DNA from: Dactylosporangium sp040689395
Lineage (GTDB): Bacteria; Actinomycetota; Actinomycetes; Mycobacteriales; Micromonosporaceae
Assembly: GCF_040689395.1 (NCBI RefSeq)
Contig: NZ_JBFAZX010000011.1
Span: forward strand, 148,444-212,443
Length of the DNA stretch: 64,000 bases
Direction of reading: 5' to 3'
The translations under genes and the position numbers were made by a program. Shown piece by piece: positions 63,077-64,000 of the stretch. Under the pieces are notes generated by a model, which had not been told where the DNA came from, ran no database searches, and worked only from the letters and a program-made list of their open reading frames with translations. Positions within the stretch are counted from its first letter, which is position 1, and each line of letters starts with the position of its first letter.

Positions 63077-63904
63077 ATGATGGCATCGTCCTCTCATACT
63101 TCCAAGCCGAAGGGGCAGGCGCCAGTTCGGCTTGTACCAGCAGCAGTCGCGACGATGCGCATCATTGACTTTGTAGCGTCTCGCGGACGCGTGCGGGGCT
63201 CACGAGTTCAAGCTGGATCGGGGCTAAATGCCAGTACGTGCCACGACATCTTGAAGACTCTCGTTTATGGTGGGTACTTGTCCTTCGATGGCGTATCAAA
63301 GGAGTACTCTCTCGGTCCGGTCCTGACCGCTGTCGGCTCCCTGAAATACTCGGCTGACAGCATCGTCGCAAGCGCACGTAATCACCTCGCGCGCTGGGCG
63401 AGCGAGACTCAATTCACCGCCTTTCTTGCGCAATGGCTGCCCGACCGAACTATAGTGATCCTAGACAAGGTCGACAGTCCGCTAGATATAAAGATGACTG
63501 TTCAAATCGGCCAACGGTTTCCCTGGTCGGCTGCCGCGCTCGGGAAGGCCTTTATGGCGTTCATGGACGAGTCCGAACGGCAGGAGGTGTTGCGGATCAA
63601 CCCGCTTCCGTCACATACGGCGAAGTCTATAAGTTCACAAGAGACCTGGCTCGCTGAGCTGGACATAGTTCGAGAGCGCGGGTGGTCGAGTTCTCAGGGA
63701 GAGTACTACAGTAGCACCAATTCTGTAGTTGCCCCCATCTTCGGGCCGCAGGGCAGTGTTCTCGCCGCGGTGGGCTCTCTCGCTACTACGAGCGACTTGA
63801 AGGAATCCGATATTGGTCATTACGGCCTACTAATGCGGACTCTTGCGGACGATATAGAAGCTTCGATTTTTCCGGCGGGCCGGACGAGCGGCCTCGTGCA
63901 TTGA
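63077..63904 (+). CDS. IclR-family transcriptional regulator
   Basis: A 275-residue regulator. The winged helix covers about residues 20-85 (MRIIDFVASRGRVRGSRVQA, GLNASTCHDILKTLVYGGYL, KEYSLGPVL). The IclR effector domain follows, with VQIGQRFPWSAAALGKAFMA and DIVRERGWSSSQGEYYSSTN then VVAPIFGPQGSVLAAVG. IclR proteins usually control adjacent degradation genes in response to the substrate or an intermediate, so this one is the likely regulator of the island. ATG at 63077 has GGTGAGG six bases upstream. Confidence 0.93.
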   Translation: MMASSSHTSKPKGQAPVRLVPAAVATMRIIDFVASRGRVRGSRVQAGSGLNASTCHDILKTLVYGGYLSFDGVSKEYSLGPVLTAVGSLKYSADSIVASARNHLARWASETQFTAFLAQWLPDRTIVILDKVDSPLDIKMTVQIGQRFPWSAAALGKAFMAFMDESERQEVLRINPLPSHTAKSISSQETWLAELDIVRERGWSSSQGEYYSSTNSVVAPIFGPQGSVLAAVGSLATTSDLKESDIGHYGLLMRTLADDIEASIFPAGRTSGLVH

Positions 63905-64000
63905 CGTGATCTCAGCAAGGAATGAGTCGTCTCCACGGACGACACGGATATAACGCCCGAATCGGGCGATGCTGGAGATGGGCGTGGAGCCATCGATAGA
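63830..64000 (-). other. possible 3' end of a gene entering from the right edge
   Basis: One minus-strand frame stays open from the edge to a TAG at 63830 and reads like protein at first (DGSTPISSIARFGRYIRVVR then GDDSFLAEITS). It would overlap the IclR gene end by 75 bases, which is suspicious, so it may be a remnant or chance. No family recognised. Confidence 0.25.

Overview
The window is high-GC actinomycete DNA. An aa3 oxidase locus, an AfsA-family enzyme, a SAM-IV-type riboswitch, an AccA1/AccD1/CitE/MaoC locus and many GTG starts with GGAGG-like ribosome sites all fit. Micromonosporaceae is my guess, from gene style only. From about 46.5 kb to the right edge the DNA is visibly less GC-rich (one sampled line near 53.0 kb is about 52% GC, against over 80% for one near 43.0 kb) and uses AT-ending codons more freely. 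That suggests a separately acquired catabolic island.

Layout. (a) 0-6.2 kb: ctaD and the start of ctaF, remnants of a P450 and an alpha/beta hydrolase, an anchored secreted protein, a site-2-type protease with CBS domains, a DUF4118 membrane protein and a DUF72 protein. (b) 6.2-13.4 kb: a minus-strand, tightly coupled cluster of an AfsA-like hotdog enzyme, ICMT-type methyltransferase, nitroreductase, rifampin-phosphotransferase-like dikinase, polyprenyl-synthase-like enzyme and FAD monooxygenase-like enzyme. I do not recognise it as a known pathway, and it is the best candidate for an undescribed biosynthetic system. (c) 14.3-19.7 kb: two MFS exporters, a DUF4240 protein, and an HxlR regulator divergent from a DHFR-like/MBL operon with a clear promoter and operator. 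(d) 19.9-23.7 kb: a sugar ABC importer operon next to a broken GntR regulator. (e) 23.9-32.0 kb: small genes (SRPBCC, carbonic anhydrase, MerR, Lnt-like, a repeat lipoprotein) among remnants of an NRPS/ACP and of Tn3, IS256, ISAzo13-like, IS5 and IS30 elements. (f) 32.1-38.9 kb: five luciferase-like monooxygenases in one operon behind a promoter, a SAM-IV-type riboswitch and a broken sulfur-gene leader peptide, so an organosulfur-scavenging operon switched off by SAM. (g) 39.1-46.5 kb: an IS3/LRR scar, an orphan histidine kinase, and a leucine/isovalerate-type acyl-CoA carboxylase operon flanked by the two halves of a dismantled acyl-CoA dehydrogenase. (h) 46.8-63.9 kb: the lower-GC island, with CoA-transferase, cupin, NHL-propeller protein, HpcH/HpaI aldolase, SnoaL-like protein, flavin reductase, a branched-chain-type ABC importer with fused permease, amidohydrolase, AtuA plus DUF4387 proteins, and E1 alpha/beta of a 2-oxoacid or acetoin dehydrogenase, with a divergent IclR regulator.

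How the parts work together. The island reads as one importer-plus-degradation regulon for an unidentified acid, terpenoid or aromatic compound: uptake by the ABC system, CoA activation by the CaiB-type transferase, ring or chain processing, aldolase cleavage and oxidative decarboxylation, under IclR control. Cluster (b) should make and tailor a prenyl- or butenolide-type small molecule that is phosphorylated at some stage, and the MFS gene beside it could export it. No tRNA, rRNA or CRISPR array was seen.
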